In this document: piece after piece, positions 53,101 to 61,409 of the stretch
How the letters are laid out: each line of letters starts with the position of its first letter
How positions within the stretch are numbered: the first letter of the stretch is position 1
DNA from: an uncultured Bacteroidaceae bacterium
GTDB lineage: Bacteria; Bacteroidota; Bacteroidia; Bacteroidales; Bacteroidaceae
Length of the DNA stretch: 64,000 nucleotides
NCBI GenBank assembly: GCA_934426255.1
Contig: CAKRYD010000005.1
Location: 42,145-106,144 of the forward strand
Direction of reading: 5' to 3'
Translations under genes and position numbers: made by a program
The notes under the pieces: generated by a model
The model's database searches: none
Seen by the model: only the letters and a program-made list of their open reading frames with translations
Told to the model about the DNA's origin: nothing

Positions 53101-53365
53101 TTGTAGATCTGGCAGGAAGTTCCTGCGTAATATAGCCAATGGCAGCAAACGTCAGCATCTTGTGGTGCGAGGGCACGGAGAGCTGGAATACTCCTTTGGC
53201 ATCAGTCACTGTACCTATGCTCGTCTTGTTCACGAATACGCGAACGCCCGGCATAGGCTTGCCTTCAGCCGCATCGGTAACCACACCGGTCACCTTGCGG
53301 TTTTGCGCCGTGGCACTGCCTATTATCATGAACAGACAGGCCAAAACATACATGAATCTCTTCAT
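50114..53365 (-). CDS. SusC/RagA-family TonB-dependent outer-membrane transporter
   Basis: A 1083-residue receptor; the start at 53365 is chosen for its signal peptide (MKRFMYVLACLFMII..., cleavage near TAQ), whereas the frame is open about 120 nt further upstream. A CarboxypepD-like domain (residues 22-100) is followed by the TonB box region LLDQAIVVAYG, a plug with IRIRGVGSMKASSDPLYIVDG and INPQDIESISVLKDAAASAIYG, and the barrel ending GITVTF. The ligand is unknown. No STN domain is present, so it probably lacks anti-sigma signalling. A good promoter lies about 120 nt upstream. Confidence 0.95.
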   Translation of the reverse strand: MKRFMYVLACLFMIIGSATAQNRKVTGVVTDAAEGKPMPGVRVFVNKTSIGTVTDAKGVFQLSVPSHHKMLTFAAIGYITQELPARSTMEIRMRTNEKLLDQAIVVAYGTAKKSAFTGSAEEVKSEEITQHVTSNAVNAIAGKVAGVQLSTSTGTANNGGDAGPGSSPSIRIRGVGSMKASSDPLYIVDGAPTEFGLANINPQDIESISVLKDAAASAIYGARGANGVVIVTTKKAKKGQPAKVTFDAKFGSNSRLIPQYDVISDPGQYYETHFKAMYNSQYYNGATAAEAYAYANKYLFDQNNGGLGYKVYTVPDGENLIGTNFKLNPNAKLGYSDGEYTYRPDDWYDETFRNSFRQEYNVSVSGNDGKLSYYTGLGYLNDGGYVHNSRYQRYTGRTNVEYQAKDWLKVTTNLSFTHTDSKKPSGNNTNWGSSGNLFYITNNMAPIYPLYVRDAAGNIMRENGRLVYDANQTNFQRPSIVGNAVRDNAYDKKQLYTDLFTGQWSAVITPIEGLSLTANFTANAYNQRYNYLYSIFGSSSSAYDGQAYVGHDRTFTVNQQYLANYTRTFSDVHNLTLLAGYEQYNLKDQSLYGINDHLYNPNIGELDNAKGADKKQLSSYTNSLAREGFLGRVQYDYDSKYFASASIRRDGSSIFAPGHRWGTFGSFGAAWQINKEYFMEDYTWIDLLKLKASYGVQGNDDLLDADGYSMYQPYADIYETSYNKESGQYQITMKQKGNENLTWESNKEINLGVEFSLFKNRLNGSLEYYNRKTTDLLYNKTLPASSGFTVSTYPVNVGAMVNRGIEFALDGVVLQTKDLEWDLSFNMTHNHNEITELDPTVAKDGIKTSYYILREGGSYYEAYMIKYAGTDKTNGKALYYQEVTDAAGNKSIVTTSDITKATQFDLGSTLAKVYGGFGTTLKGFGFDLSASFSFQLGGKIYDGQYQSLMHNGISAGNAMHKDLLKAWSPENPNSDIPRLSTASTDDPGIGSQTPMDRFLTSSNYLSLNNLTLGYTLPKSLTSAVKMDNVRVYVAGENLFLLTKRKGLDPRYGYGIGSMTYGSGMSSGSYSTMRSITAGITVTF

Positions 53366-53482
53366 TTCTCTTTTGTTGAAACTTAATAAATGATGTATTC
53401 TATATTTATGCCATGATGCGCCTTCACCTGCATTTCGTGATGCGTGACGGGGCGCATATTTATTTCTCAATCTTTTATTGTG

Positions 53483-53511
53483 CAAATGTAGTGATAAATT
53501 AACAAAGTCAA
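53483..53511 (-). promoter_or_regulatory. Promoter of the SusCD locus
   Basis: On the complement a TTG (53509-53511) is followed after 18 nt by TACATTTG (53483-53490). Transcription would start near 53476, leaving a leader of about 110 nt before the SusC ATG, room for regulation. No regulator gene is seen within the locus. Confidence 0.7.
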
Positions 53512-53683
53512 TGGCCGCGAATCGATTTTATTTACTTTTGCATTGAAAAATCTCGTTTTTGTGTGGTTTTGTCTATAAAAAGGCTGTTTTTGCAACCGAA
53601 AATTGCATTCGGTTAATTCTTTGGGCTGCGGGGCGGCGTGAATGATTATTCTTTTCGGACGTTTGTTTCAGCTTTGGCTGTTG

Positions 53684-53713
53684 TTGTAATTGCCATTGAA
53701 AAGTATAACTTTG
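53684..53713 (+). promoter_or_regulatory. Promoter of glycerate kinase, leader nearly absent
   Basis: TTG (53684-53686) and TAACTTTG (53706-53713) are 19 nt apart, an excellent match. The ATG lies at 53721, so the transcript would start at or within a base or two of the start codon (leaderless or nearly so). Confidence 0.7.
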
Positions 53714-53720
53714 CAGCACA

Positions 53721-54854
53721 ATGAATATTCTGATAGCTACAGACTCATATAAAGGATGTCTTTCCTCGATAGAAGCAGGAACGGCCATGGCGGAAGGTGC
53801 GGCAAAAGTTTTTCCTCAAGCCTTGGTCGAGGTGTTGCCGGTGAGTGATGGCGGCGAGGGCATGCTGAGTGCCTTTTCAGACTGTGAACGAGCCGATAGG
53901 CTGAGCGTTGAAGTGCACGATGCCCTGATGCGCCCCATTGTCTCTTGTTTCGGCTGGCAGCGCAGCACGTCGACAGCCTTTGTCGAAACAGCCCTTACCG
54001 CAGGCTTGACCCAACTTGCACCGGAAGAGCGCAACCCGATGCTTACAACCACTTATGGAATAGGTGAAACGGTAAGAGTTGCATTGGAAACCGGTGCGAC
54101 GACAGTCGTGATAGGATTGGGCGGCAGCAGCACAAACGATGGCGGAATGGGGTTTGCTTCGGCCTTGGGCTTTCGCTTTGTTGATGACAAAGGCAGAGTT
54201 TTAGAAGGGCGGGGCTGCGATTTGGAAAAGGTGGCCTGTCTTTTTCCAGACAGAGGCATGCAGAAAAGGCTTGCCGGTGTCCGTTTCGTGGCGGCCTGCG
54301 ATGTGGCCTCGCCTTTGCATGGAAAACAGGGCGCAGCATGGGTTTTTGCAGCTCAAAAAGGTGCTTCTGAGATGCAGGTGGAGAAGCTGGATGATGGGTT
54401 GAAGCATTATGACGAGGTGCTTTCCCATTATTGTGAGAGGGATATTGGCTCGTTGCCGGGCTCGGGGGCTGCAGGAGGATTGGGCGCAGCTTTGTTCGGA
54501 CTGTTTCATGCAGAGATGGAAAGCGGCATCCATCTGCTGTTGCAGACAAAGCGTTTCCGTCTTGCGTTGGAAAAAGCGGATTTGGTCTTGACCGGTGAAG
54601 GTTGTCTGGATGTGCAGACATCTATGGGAAAAACGGCATCCGGCCTGTTGGAAGAAGGCCGAAAGCGCGGCATTCCGGTTTATGCGGTTGCCGGGTGTAT
54701 AAAAAACCGTGGAGAGGTAGAGCGCATGGGCTTCCGCGGTGTCTGTGCCGCTTCTCCCGAAGGTATGCCGCATGCAACGGCCATGCGTCCCGATGTGGCG
54801 AAAGAGAACATTTGCAGGGCGGTTGCCGGGATGCTTTCTTCCCTTCGTGAGTGA
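53721..54854 (+). CDS. Glycerate kinase
   Basis: A 377-residue kinase of the GlxK/GarK family, which phosphorylates D-glycerate to 2-phosphoglycerate. The N-terminus NILIATDSYKGCLSSIEAG and the motifs PVSDGGEGML and TVVIGLGGSSTNDGGMG are typical, as is GSGAAGGLGAAL near residue 250. The C-terminal half includes the substrate motif DLVLTGEGCLDVQTSMGKT. It acts in the cytoplasm. The promoter leaves almost no 5' leader. The stop codon abuts the stop of the convergent lipoprotein gene. Confidence 0.93.
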   Translation: MNILIATDSYKGCLSSIEAGTAMAEGAAKVFPQALVEVLPVSDGGEGMLSAFSDCERADRLSVEVHDALMRPIVSCFGWQRSTSTAFVETALTAGLTQLAPEERNPMLTTTYGIGETVRVALETGATTVVIGLGGSSTNDGGMGFASALGFRFVDDKGRVLEGRGCDLEKVACLFPDRGMQKRLAGVRFVAACDVASPLHGKQGAAWVFAAQKGASEMQVEKLDDGLKHYDEVLSHYCERDIGSLPGSGAAGGLGAALFGLFHAEMESGIHLLLQTKRFRLALEKADLVLTGEGCLDVQTSMGKTASGLLEEGRKRGIPVYAVAGCIKNRGEVERMGFRGVCAASPEGMPHATAMRPDVAKENICRAVAGMLSSLRE

Positions 54855-55400
54855 TTACTCCTCGTCTTCTTCCGTGTCGAAAAGGCTGTCGTCGGAGTTG
54901 TCGTTGCTGACTTGTTCGGAATTGTCGGGATTCAGCTCTCCACGTGACGCGTGCCTGACAATGACCCATTTTCCCGTGCCATTGGGAATGCGTGCATAGC
55001 TGCCGTTGGCCGGGTGCGACTGTTCGCCGACTTCTTCATCGCGATAGAAATCGTCAATGGTCTTGTCGTCGGGAGCCACCAGTTCGATGCCGACCTCTTT
55101 CCGACTTGAAATGTGCCGCCGCAATTCGTCTTGCATGGAAGAAATGACGTAGACCTGTTTGGGTTCCAATGTGCCGTCCTGGAAGCGGTATAGGATGTGG
55201 TCAATGCCTTTTTCGTCGATTTTAATCAGGTAGATACCTTTCAGATTGACCGCCGAATCGGTCGGGTTGTAGATTTCCACCCATTCGTTGTCGGGGAATT
55301 CTTTTCCGCAGACTTCGTTGATGACTAATTGTTTGGTAGGTGATTTTCCGCACGATGAGAGGAGGCAAAGCAGAAGCAGTGCGATGACGGGATATTTCAT
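54855..55400 (-). CDS. Lipoprotein with a lamin-tail-like domain
   Basis: A 181-residue lipoprotein (signal ending LLSSC). The centre, KQLVINEVCGKEFPDNEWVEIYNPTD through YLIKID and VYVISSMQDEL, matches the lamin-tail (LTD) beta-sandwich found in many secreted bacterial nucleases and surface proteins. The C-terminus is an acidic tail (NDNSDDSLFDTEEDEE). No catalytic residues are apparent, so it is probably a binding or adhesion module. The stop codon abuts that of glycerate kinase. A -7 box (TAACTTTG complement, 55454-55461) lies 54 nt upstream. Confidence 0.8.
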   Translation of the reverse strand: MKYPVIALLLLCLLSSCGKSPTKQLVINEVCGKEFPDNEWVEIYNPTDSAVNLKGIYLIKIDEKGIDHILYRFQDGTLEPKQVYVISSMQDELRRHISSRKEVGIELVAPDDKTIDDFYRDEEVGEQSHPANGSYARIPNGTGKWVIVRHASRGELNPDNSEQVSNDNSDDSLFDTEEDEE

Positions 55401-55545
55401 GATTTCAGAATTTGAAGAGTGAGGACTTGCCGAACTCCGGCATTTTCCAGCTTCAAAGTTAGGAATTATTTTAGAAGCGATATCGGTGAGGCTGCGAAAA
55501 AATAAACTTTACCTTATAAATAGGACAAACCTCATTATTTTTTCA

Positions 55546-55553
55546 TACTTTTG
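55546..55553 (+). promoter_or_regulatory. -7 box of the topA operon
   Basis: TACTTTTG matches TAnnTTTG and lies 33 nt before the topA ATG. No -33 TTG is evident. Confidence 0.5.
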
Positions 55554-55586
55554 CCGCGCAAATCAAGAATAAGGAGAAAAACCAGC

Positions 55587-57938
55587 ATGCAAAACAATCT
55601 TGTAATTGTCGAATCGCCTGCAAAAGCCAAAACGATAGGAAAATTTTTGGGGAAAGATTTCAAGGTGATGTCAAGTTACGGTCATATACGTGATTTGAAG
55701 CAGAAAAGCTTCAGTATCGATACAAAGACTTTCCAACCCGAATATGAGATTCCCGAGGACAAAAAGAAAGTGGTTGCCGAGCTGCAAGCTGCATCAAAAA
55801 AAATGTCTAATGTGTGGCTGGCATCCGATGAAGACCGTGAAGGAGAAGCTATTTCATGGCATTTGGCCGAAGTGTTGGGACTGAATATCGACAGTACAAA
55901 GCGGATTGTTTTCCATGAAATAACAAAAAACGCGATTCTTGAAGCCATTGAGCATCCCAGAAATATCAATATGGACTTGGTGAATGCCCAGCAGGCACGT
56001 CGTGTGCTTGACCGTATAGTAGGTTTCAAGCTTTCCCCTGTGCTATGGCATAAGGTGAAGCCATCCCTTTCTGCCGGGCGTGTACAAAGTGTGGCTGTCC
56101 GCCTCATTGCCGATCGTGAGAACGAAATAAAAGCCTTTCAGACAGCTTCCAGCTTTGCCGTTTCGGCTTTGTTTGAAGTTGAAGGAACCGACGGGAAAAA
56201 GTCACAGGTCAAGGCCGAACTTAACCGCCGTTTCAATACGGAAGAAGAGGCCGTGGATTTCTTGAAAGGGTGTCGCGATGCTTCGTTTACGGTTACCGGT
56301 TTGGCAGAAAAGCCCATAAAACGTTCACCGGCACCACCGTTTATGACGTCAACGCTGCAGCAGGAAGCCGTAAGGAAACTGGGATTTCCTGTTGCATTGA
56401 CCATGCGCATAGCTCAGCAATTGTATGAGGCCGGATACATTACGTATATGCGTACCGACTCTCTGAATCTTTCTTCCTTGTGTTTAGGTAGCAGCAAGGC
56501 CCTCATTACGGAGACAATGGGCGCGAAGTATTCAAAGACGCGTCAATATCATACAAAAGCAAAAGGCGCGCAAGAGGCTCACGAAGCCATACGGCCGACT
56601 CAAATGGAGCGCGAGACCATCGACGGAACGGAACAGGAGCAGAAGCTTTATCGGTTGATACGCCAACGCACCCTGGCTTCTCAAATGGCTGATGCCCGGT
56701 TTGAGAAGACGGTAGTTACCATCGGGATTTCCGGCAAAGAGGAAACGTTTGCAGCTATCGGAGAGGTGATGACGTTTGACGGCTTTTTGAAAGTATACAA
56801 GGAGTCTTCGGACGATGACAGCGAGAGCTCAGAGAAAACCGTGCTCCTTCCACCGCTGGCAGAGGGTGACAAACTGGCCAATTTGAAAATAATGGCCGAA
56901 GAGCGCTTTACGCAAAAACCACCGAGGTATAATGAGGCTTCATTGGTGCATAAGATGGAAGAACTGGGCATTGGCCGTCCATCGACTTATGCGACCATCA
57001 TAACGACTATCCAGCAACGCGGTTATGTGGAACGTGGCAACAAGGATGGATGGGAGCGGCGCAGCATACTGCTTGAGCTGCAAAACGGCATTGTCAACAG
57101 AACGGAAAAAGTCGTGACAACCGGTGCCGAAAAAAACAAGTTGCTGCCAACCGATGTCGGGATGGTGGTGAACGAGTATCTGCTGGCGGAGTTTCCGGAC
57201 ATATTGGACTATAATTTTACGGCCAAGGTGGAAAAGGATTTCGACGAAGTGGCAGAGGGGAAGAAGAAGTGGACGCTGCTGATGAAAAAGTTTTACGACC
57301 ATTTTGTGCCCGAAGTAGAGAACGCCATCAAGGCAAAGAGCGACCATCGCATAGGCGAGCGCATCCTGGGCACAGATCCTGTTACGGGCAGGACGGTGTC
57401 GGTAAAGCTCGGACCTTATGGGTCGATGGCGCAATTGGGTAGCGTCAATGACGAAGAAAAGCCGTTGTTCGCTCCATTGATGAAAGGCCAAAGCTTGGAA
57501 TCGATTACTCTCGAAGAGGCTTTGGAGCTGTTTAAATTGCCGCGCGAGCTGGGTGAGTTTGAAGGTTATAAGGTTTCGGTGAATAATGGCCGCTTCGGAC
57601 CTTATGTGCTGTGCAACAAAAAATATGTGTCAGTGCCCAAAACGTATGATCTGATGACCATTACATTAGAAGAGGCCTGTGAGCTGATCAAGCAAAAGCG
57701 TGAAGCTGAAGCAGCCAGTCATTTAAAGACGTTTGACGAAGAGCCCGAGATGGAAATACGGACCGGTCGTTTTGGTCCGTATATATCTTATAAAGGAAAG
57801 AATTATCATTTGCCCACAGCGTTTGCAGCGCGAGCTAAAGAACTTACCTTGGAGGAATGCCGCGAAATAATCGCCAAGCAGCCTGCGGCCAAGCGCAAAT
57901 CGGTGCGCAGAACTTCCACCAAGAAAAAGTCAAAATGA
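55587..57938 (+). CDS. topA: DNA topoisomerase I
   Basis: A 783-residue type IA topoisomerase. The start at 55587 (MQNNLVIVESPAKAKTIGK) is favoured: AAGGAG at 55571-55576 is one of the few real Shine-Dalgarno sites in the window. The TOPRIM domain has SDEDREGEAISWHL, and the catalytic Tyr is in YITYMRTDSLNLS. The C-terminus lacks zinc fingers but carries repeats such as GRFGPYV and GRFGPYI (C-terminal repeats), followed by a Lys/Arg-rich tail (RKSVRRTSTKKKSK), which is usual in Bacteroidota. Its stop overlaps the aroK start as ATGA. Confidence 0.95.
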   Translation: MQNNLVIVESPAKAKTIGKFLGKDFKVMSSYGHIRDLKQKSFSIDTKTFQPEYEIPEDKKKVVAELQAASKKMSNVWLASDEDREGEAISWHLAEVLGLNIDSTKRIVFHEITKNAILEAIEHPRNINMDLVNAQQARRVLDRIVGFKLSPVLWHKVKPSLSAGRVQSVAVRLIADRENEIKAFQTASSFAVSALFEVEGTDGKKSQVKAELNRRFNTEEEAVDFLKGCRDASFTVTGLAEKPIKRSPAPPFMTSTLQQEAVRKLGFPVALTMRIAQQLYEAGYITYMRTDSLNLSSLCLGSSKALITETMGAKYSKTRQYHTKAKGAQEAHEAIRPTQMERETIDGTEQEQKLYRLIRQRTLASQMADARFEKTVVTIGISGKEETFAAIGEVMTFDGFLKVYKESSDDDSESSEKTVLLPPLAEGDKLANLKIMAEERFTQKPPRYNEASLVHKMEELGIGRPSTYATIITTIQQRGYVERGNKDGWERRSILLELQNGIVNRTEKVVTTGAEKNKLLPTDVGMVVNEYLLAEFPDILDYNFTAKVEKDFDEVAEGKKKWTLLMKKFYDHFVPEVENAIKAKSDHRIGERILGTDPVTGRTVSVKLGPYGSMAQLGSVNDEEKPLFAPLMKGQSLESITLEEALELFKLPRELGEFEGYKVSVNNGRFGPYVLCNKKYVSVPKTYDLMTITLEEACELIKQKREAEAASHLKTFDEEPEMEIRTGRFGPYISYKGKNYHLPTAFAARAKELTLEECREIIAKQPAAKRKSVRRTSTKKKSK

Positions 57939-58483
57939 AAAGCATTATCCTGGTCGGCTATATGGGCGCCGGCAAAACTACTGTAGGCAAGACTCTGGCC
58001 AAAAGATTGGGGCGTACCTTTTATGACTTGGATTGGTATATAGAGCACCGTTACCATAAGCGCATTCCAGAAATCTTTGCAGAAAGCGGTGAAGAAGGTT
58101 TCCGAAAAATTGAGAGCCGCATGTTGCATGAAGTGGCAGAATTCGAAAATATCGTATTGGCATGTGGAGGCGGTACTCCCTGCTTTTTCGATAATATGGA
58201 TTATATGAATGCAGTGGGCACGACGGTATTTCTTGAGGCTTCAACAGATACGATAGTCAATCACCTCAAATTAAGTCATACGCAGCGTCCGCTGCTTCAA
58301 GACAAAACCGGTGAAGAACTGTGCTCATTCATTAATGGCCAGCTTGTTCAGCGAATGCCTTATTATAGCAAGGCTCAATATACGTTTAACGTAGACATAT
58401 TGGACAATTTCGATAAGATAAATCATTTAGTTAATCATATTACAGACGTATTAGTACAGGAAGATGGGAAAATGGAGAATTGA
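57935..58483 (+). CDS. aroK: Shikimate kinase
   Basis: A 182-residue kinase that phosphorylates shikimate in aromatic amino acid synthesis. The start at 57935 (MKSIILVGYMGAGKTTVG) gives Walker A at the usual place; an upstream in-frame ATG would lie inside topA. Substrate and nucleotide motifs DLDWYIE, GEEGFRKIE and CGGGTPCF follow. It overlaps topA by 4 nt and speA by 20 nt, so the three genes are read as one transcript. Confidence 0.94.
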   Translation: MKSIILVGYMGAGKTTVGKTLAKRLGRTFYDLDWYIEHRYHKRIPEIFAESGEEGFRKIESRMLHEVAEFENIVLACGGGTPCFFDNMDYMNAVGTTVFLEASTDTIVNHLKLSHTQRPLLQDKTGEELCSFINGQLVQRMPYYSKAQYTFNVDILDNFDKINHLVNHITDVLVQEDGKMEN

Positions 58484-60359
58484 AGATTCTGAAGAACTGT
58501 ATAATATTGGCGGTTGGGGAATCAATTATTTTGGCATAAACAAACAAGGGCACGTATTTGTGTCACCGCAAAAGGACAACAACCAGATAGACCTGAAAGA
58601 ACTGGTGGATGAGTTGGCCGAGCGCGATACGACGGCACCCATGCTTCTTCGTTTTCCTGATATTCTGGACAATCGAATTGAAAAAACGGCACAATGTTTC
58701 GACAAGGCCGCTAACGAATATCATTATAAAGGTGAGCATTTCATCATATATCCTATCAAGGTAAACCAAATGCGTCCTGTGGTTGAGGAAATCATCAGCC
58801 ATGGCAAGCGTTATAATTTGGGATTGGAGGCAGGTTCAAAGCCCGAGCTTCATGCGGTGTTGGCCACCAATATGGATTCGGACAGTTTGGTGATATGCAA
58901 TGGTCACAAGGACCGCAATTACATTCAGATGGCACTGTTGGCTCAAAAGATGGGAAAGCGAATCTTCATCGTGGTTGAAAAGATAGAAGAACTTGAAACC
59001 ATTTTTATGACAGCCAAAGCTTTGAATATGCGCCCCGATATAGGAATCCGCATCAAACTGGCGGCATCGGGAGCCGGAAAATGGGAAGAGAGCGGTGGCG
59101 ATGCCAGCAAGTTTGGCCTGGATTCAAGCAATCTGCTTGATGCCCTTCGGTTCTTGCGCGAACATGATTGCGTGGATTGTTTGAAGCTGATACATTTTCA
59201 TATAGGAAGTCAGATTTCAAAGATTCGCCGCATTCAGACAGCGCTTAGAGAGGCTGCCCAGTTCTATGTGCAGCTTCACCGCATGGGATTTAATGTGAAG
59301 TTTGTTGATTGCGGAGGCGGGCTGGGAGTCGATTATGATGGCACGCGTTCGTCCAACAGTGAATCTTCAGTGAACTATTCCATACAGGAATATGTGAACG
59401 ACTGTGTATATACGTTTGTAGATGTAGCCAATAAGAACAAAATACCTCATCCGAACATTATCACCGAAGGCGGCCGCTCGCTGACCGCCCATCATTCCGT
59501 TTTGATTCTGGAGGCCTTTGAGTCTACTTCGCAGCCATCCATGGACGAATCGTGGGAGGCACAGGATGATGACCACCAATTGGTGAAAGATTTGAGCGAT
59601 ATTTGGGACCATCTTTCAGCACGCTCTTTGTTGGAAGATTGGCATGATGCCGAACAGATTCGCGAGGAAGGGCTTGACCTTTTCAGCCACGGTTTGATTG
59701 ATCTTAAGACACGTGCTCAAATCGAAAGTGTTTATTGGAGCATTACCCGTGAGGTAAACTCTTTGGCTCATGGTTTGAAGCATGTACCTGATGAGTTGCG
59801 TCGTTTGGACAAACTGCTGGCAGATAAGTATTATTGCAATTTTTCTTTGTTTCAAAGCATACCTGATTCGTGGGGAGTAGACCAATTATTTCCTATCATG
59901 CCCATACAGCGGCTGAATGAAAAGCCCGATCGTAATGCTACGCTGCAAGATATCACTTGCGACAGCGATGGAAAAATAGAGGCTTATGTTTGCAAGGACC
60001 GCCAAACGACCTATTTGCCGTTGCATACCCTCAAAAAAGGCGAGCCTTATTATATCGGTGTCTTCCTTGTGGGTGCCTATCAGGAGATACTTGGTAATAT
60101 GCACAATCTTTTCGGTGATACGAATGCCATACATATTTCGGTAAATGAAAACGGTACTTATTCAATTGACCAAGTGATAGACGGCGAGACCATTGCCGAT
60201 GTATTGGATTACGTGCAGTATGATCCGAAACGTTTGGTGCGCCGCTTGGAGTCATGGGTGACCAAGGCCATTAAGCAAGGTAAGATATCGGTTGATGAAG
60301 GCAAGGAATTCATTAGTAACTTCCGTGCCGGGCTTTACGGATATACTTATTTGGAATAG
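58464..60359 (+). CDS. speA: Biosynthetic arginine decarboxylase
   Basis: A 631-residue PLP enzyme that makes agmatine, the first step of polyamine synthesis. Lys99 in FIIYPIKVNQ binds PLP. An alanine-racemase-like barrel is followed by HIGSQISKIR and VDCGGGLGVDYDG; the C-terminal domain has the family motif FQSIPDSWGVDQLFPIMPIQ. It starts inside the aroK 3' end (20-bp overlap) and overlaps the convergent TerC gene by 13 bp at its own 3' end. Confidence 0.95.
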   Translation: MGKWRIEDSEELYNIGGWGINYFGINKQGHVFVSPQKDNNQIDLKELVDELAERDTTAPMLLRFPDILDNRIEKTAQCFDKAANEYHYKGEHFIIYPIKVNQMRPVVEEIISHGKRYNLGLEAGSKPELHAVLATNMDSDSLVICNGHKDRNYIQMALLAQKMGKRIFIVVEKIEELETIFMTAKALNMRPDIGIRIKLAASGAGKWEESGGDASKFGLDSSNLLDALRFLREHDCVDCLKLIHFHIGSQISKIRRIQTALREAAQFYVQLHRMGFNVKFVDCGGGLGVDYDGTRSSNSESSVNYSIQEYVNDCVYTFVDVANKNKIPHPNIITEGGRSLTAHHSVLILEAFESTSQPSMDESWEAQDDDHQLVKDLSDIWDHLSARSLLEDWHDAEQIREEGLDLFSHGLIDLKTRAQIESVYWSITREVNSLAHGLKHVPDELRRLDKLLADKYYCNFSLFQSIPDSWGVDQLFPIMPIQRLNEKPDRNATLQDITCDSDGKIEAYVCKDRQTTYLPLHTLKKGEPYYIGVFLVGAYQEILGNMHNLFGDTNAIHISVNENGTYSIDQVIDGETIADVLDYVQYDPKRLVRRLESWVTKAIKQGKISVDEGKEFISNFRAGLYGYTYLE

Positions 60360-61399
60360 TTTTCCGATACGTTTTTGTGCAGCAGAGAGGCACCGATGCT
60401 GACTATCAATACGGCGATTATGATGGCCAGGGAGAGTACGGCATCGATTTCGACCCATTCGTGTATAAGCATTTTCATTCCGATAAAGAGCAGTAAGATG
60501 CAAACACCGGTTTTGAGGTAACGAAAACGGTCGGCAATGGCGGCTAACAAGAAGAACATGGCGCGCAGGCCGAGAATAGCAAAGATATTGGAAAAGAATA
60601 CCACATACGGATCAAGTGACACGGAAAAGACTGCGGGTATGCTGTCGAATGCAAAAATAAGGTCGCTGAACTCTATGACCAGCACAGTTACGAAAAGAGG
60701 TGTGAACAGCCATCGGCCATTGATGCGTATGATAAATTTGTCACCGGCAAATTGAGGGTGAATGCGCTTGGTGCGTGACAGCAAGCGAACTATCGGATTG
60801 CGCTCTACATCCATTTCTTCTTTTTTATTGCGCTCCAAGAACATCTTTACACCGCTATAAATAAGTATGGCACCAAAGACAAGCAATACCCAGTCAAAGC
60901 GGCTGATGATGGCGGCTCCAAGAAAAATAAATATGAAGCGTAGAATGATGGCACCGAGTATACCCCAATTCAATACATGCTGATACTCGTTTTTGCCTAC
61001 ACCAAACGATGTAAAGATCATCATCATGACAAACAGATTATCTACTGACAGCGTCTTTTCAATCAGGTATCCTGAAATGTAGGATATGGTCATGTAGTGG
61101 CGATATTGTTGCAGGCTTTCTTCGAAGTTGCCGGCATCGAGCTTTAAGTGAGGCGCGTAGCGCGAAGCAACAGCTTGCAGGTCATTAAAGGTCTCAATGC
61201 CATGTACCATGTCTCCCTTGAACCAAAGAAAAACAGAGAAGGCCAGGGCTAAAGTTATCCATACGGCTGTCCAGGTGCTTGCCTGCCGGATGCTGACTTT
61301 GTGGGCTTTTTTGTCGATAACCAGCATGTCAAGCACCAATATGGCAATGATGAAAAGTATGAATCCGCCAAGGAAAAGAGATTCTGAAAGTTGTATCAT
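60347..61399 (-). CDS. TerC/Alx-family membrane protein
   Basis: A 350-residue integral membrane protein with about nine hydrophobic segments. TerC-family signatures are present: ILVLDMLVIDKKAHKVS, SVDNLFVMMMIF (Asp-Asn), FAFDSIPAVF (Asp) and ILGLRAMFFLLA. Members move manganese or confer tellurite resistance. It starts 10 nt after the CorC gene on the same strand, so metal homeostasis is a reasonable common theme. The 3' end overlaps speA by 13 bp. Confidence 0.88.
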   Translation of the reverse strand: MIQLSESLFLGGFILFIIAILVLDMLVIDKKAHKVSIRQASTWTAVWITLALAFSVFLWFKGDMVHGIETFNDLQAVASRYAPHLKLDAGNFEESLQQYRHYMTISYISGYLIEKTLSVDNLFVMMMIFTSFGVGKNEYQHVLNWGILGAIILRFIFIFLGAAIISRFDWVLLVFGAILIYSGVKMFLERNKKEEMDVERNPIVRLLSRTKRIHPQFAGDKFIIRINGRWLFTPLFVTVLVIEFSDLIFAFDSIPAVFSVSLDPYVVFFSNIFAILGLRAMFFLLAAIADRFRYLKTGVCILLLFIGMKMLIHEWVEIDAVLSLAIIIAVLIVSIGASLLHKNVSENYSK

Positions 61400-61409
61400 T
61401 ATGTAAGTG

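Noticed and set aside
57857..57934. Earlier ATG for shikimate kinase
   Set aside because: It would put 26 residues before the P-loop and lie inside topA; the ATGA-overlapping start at 57935 matches the family.
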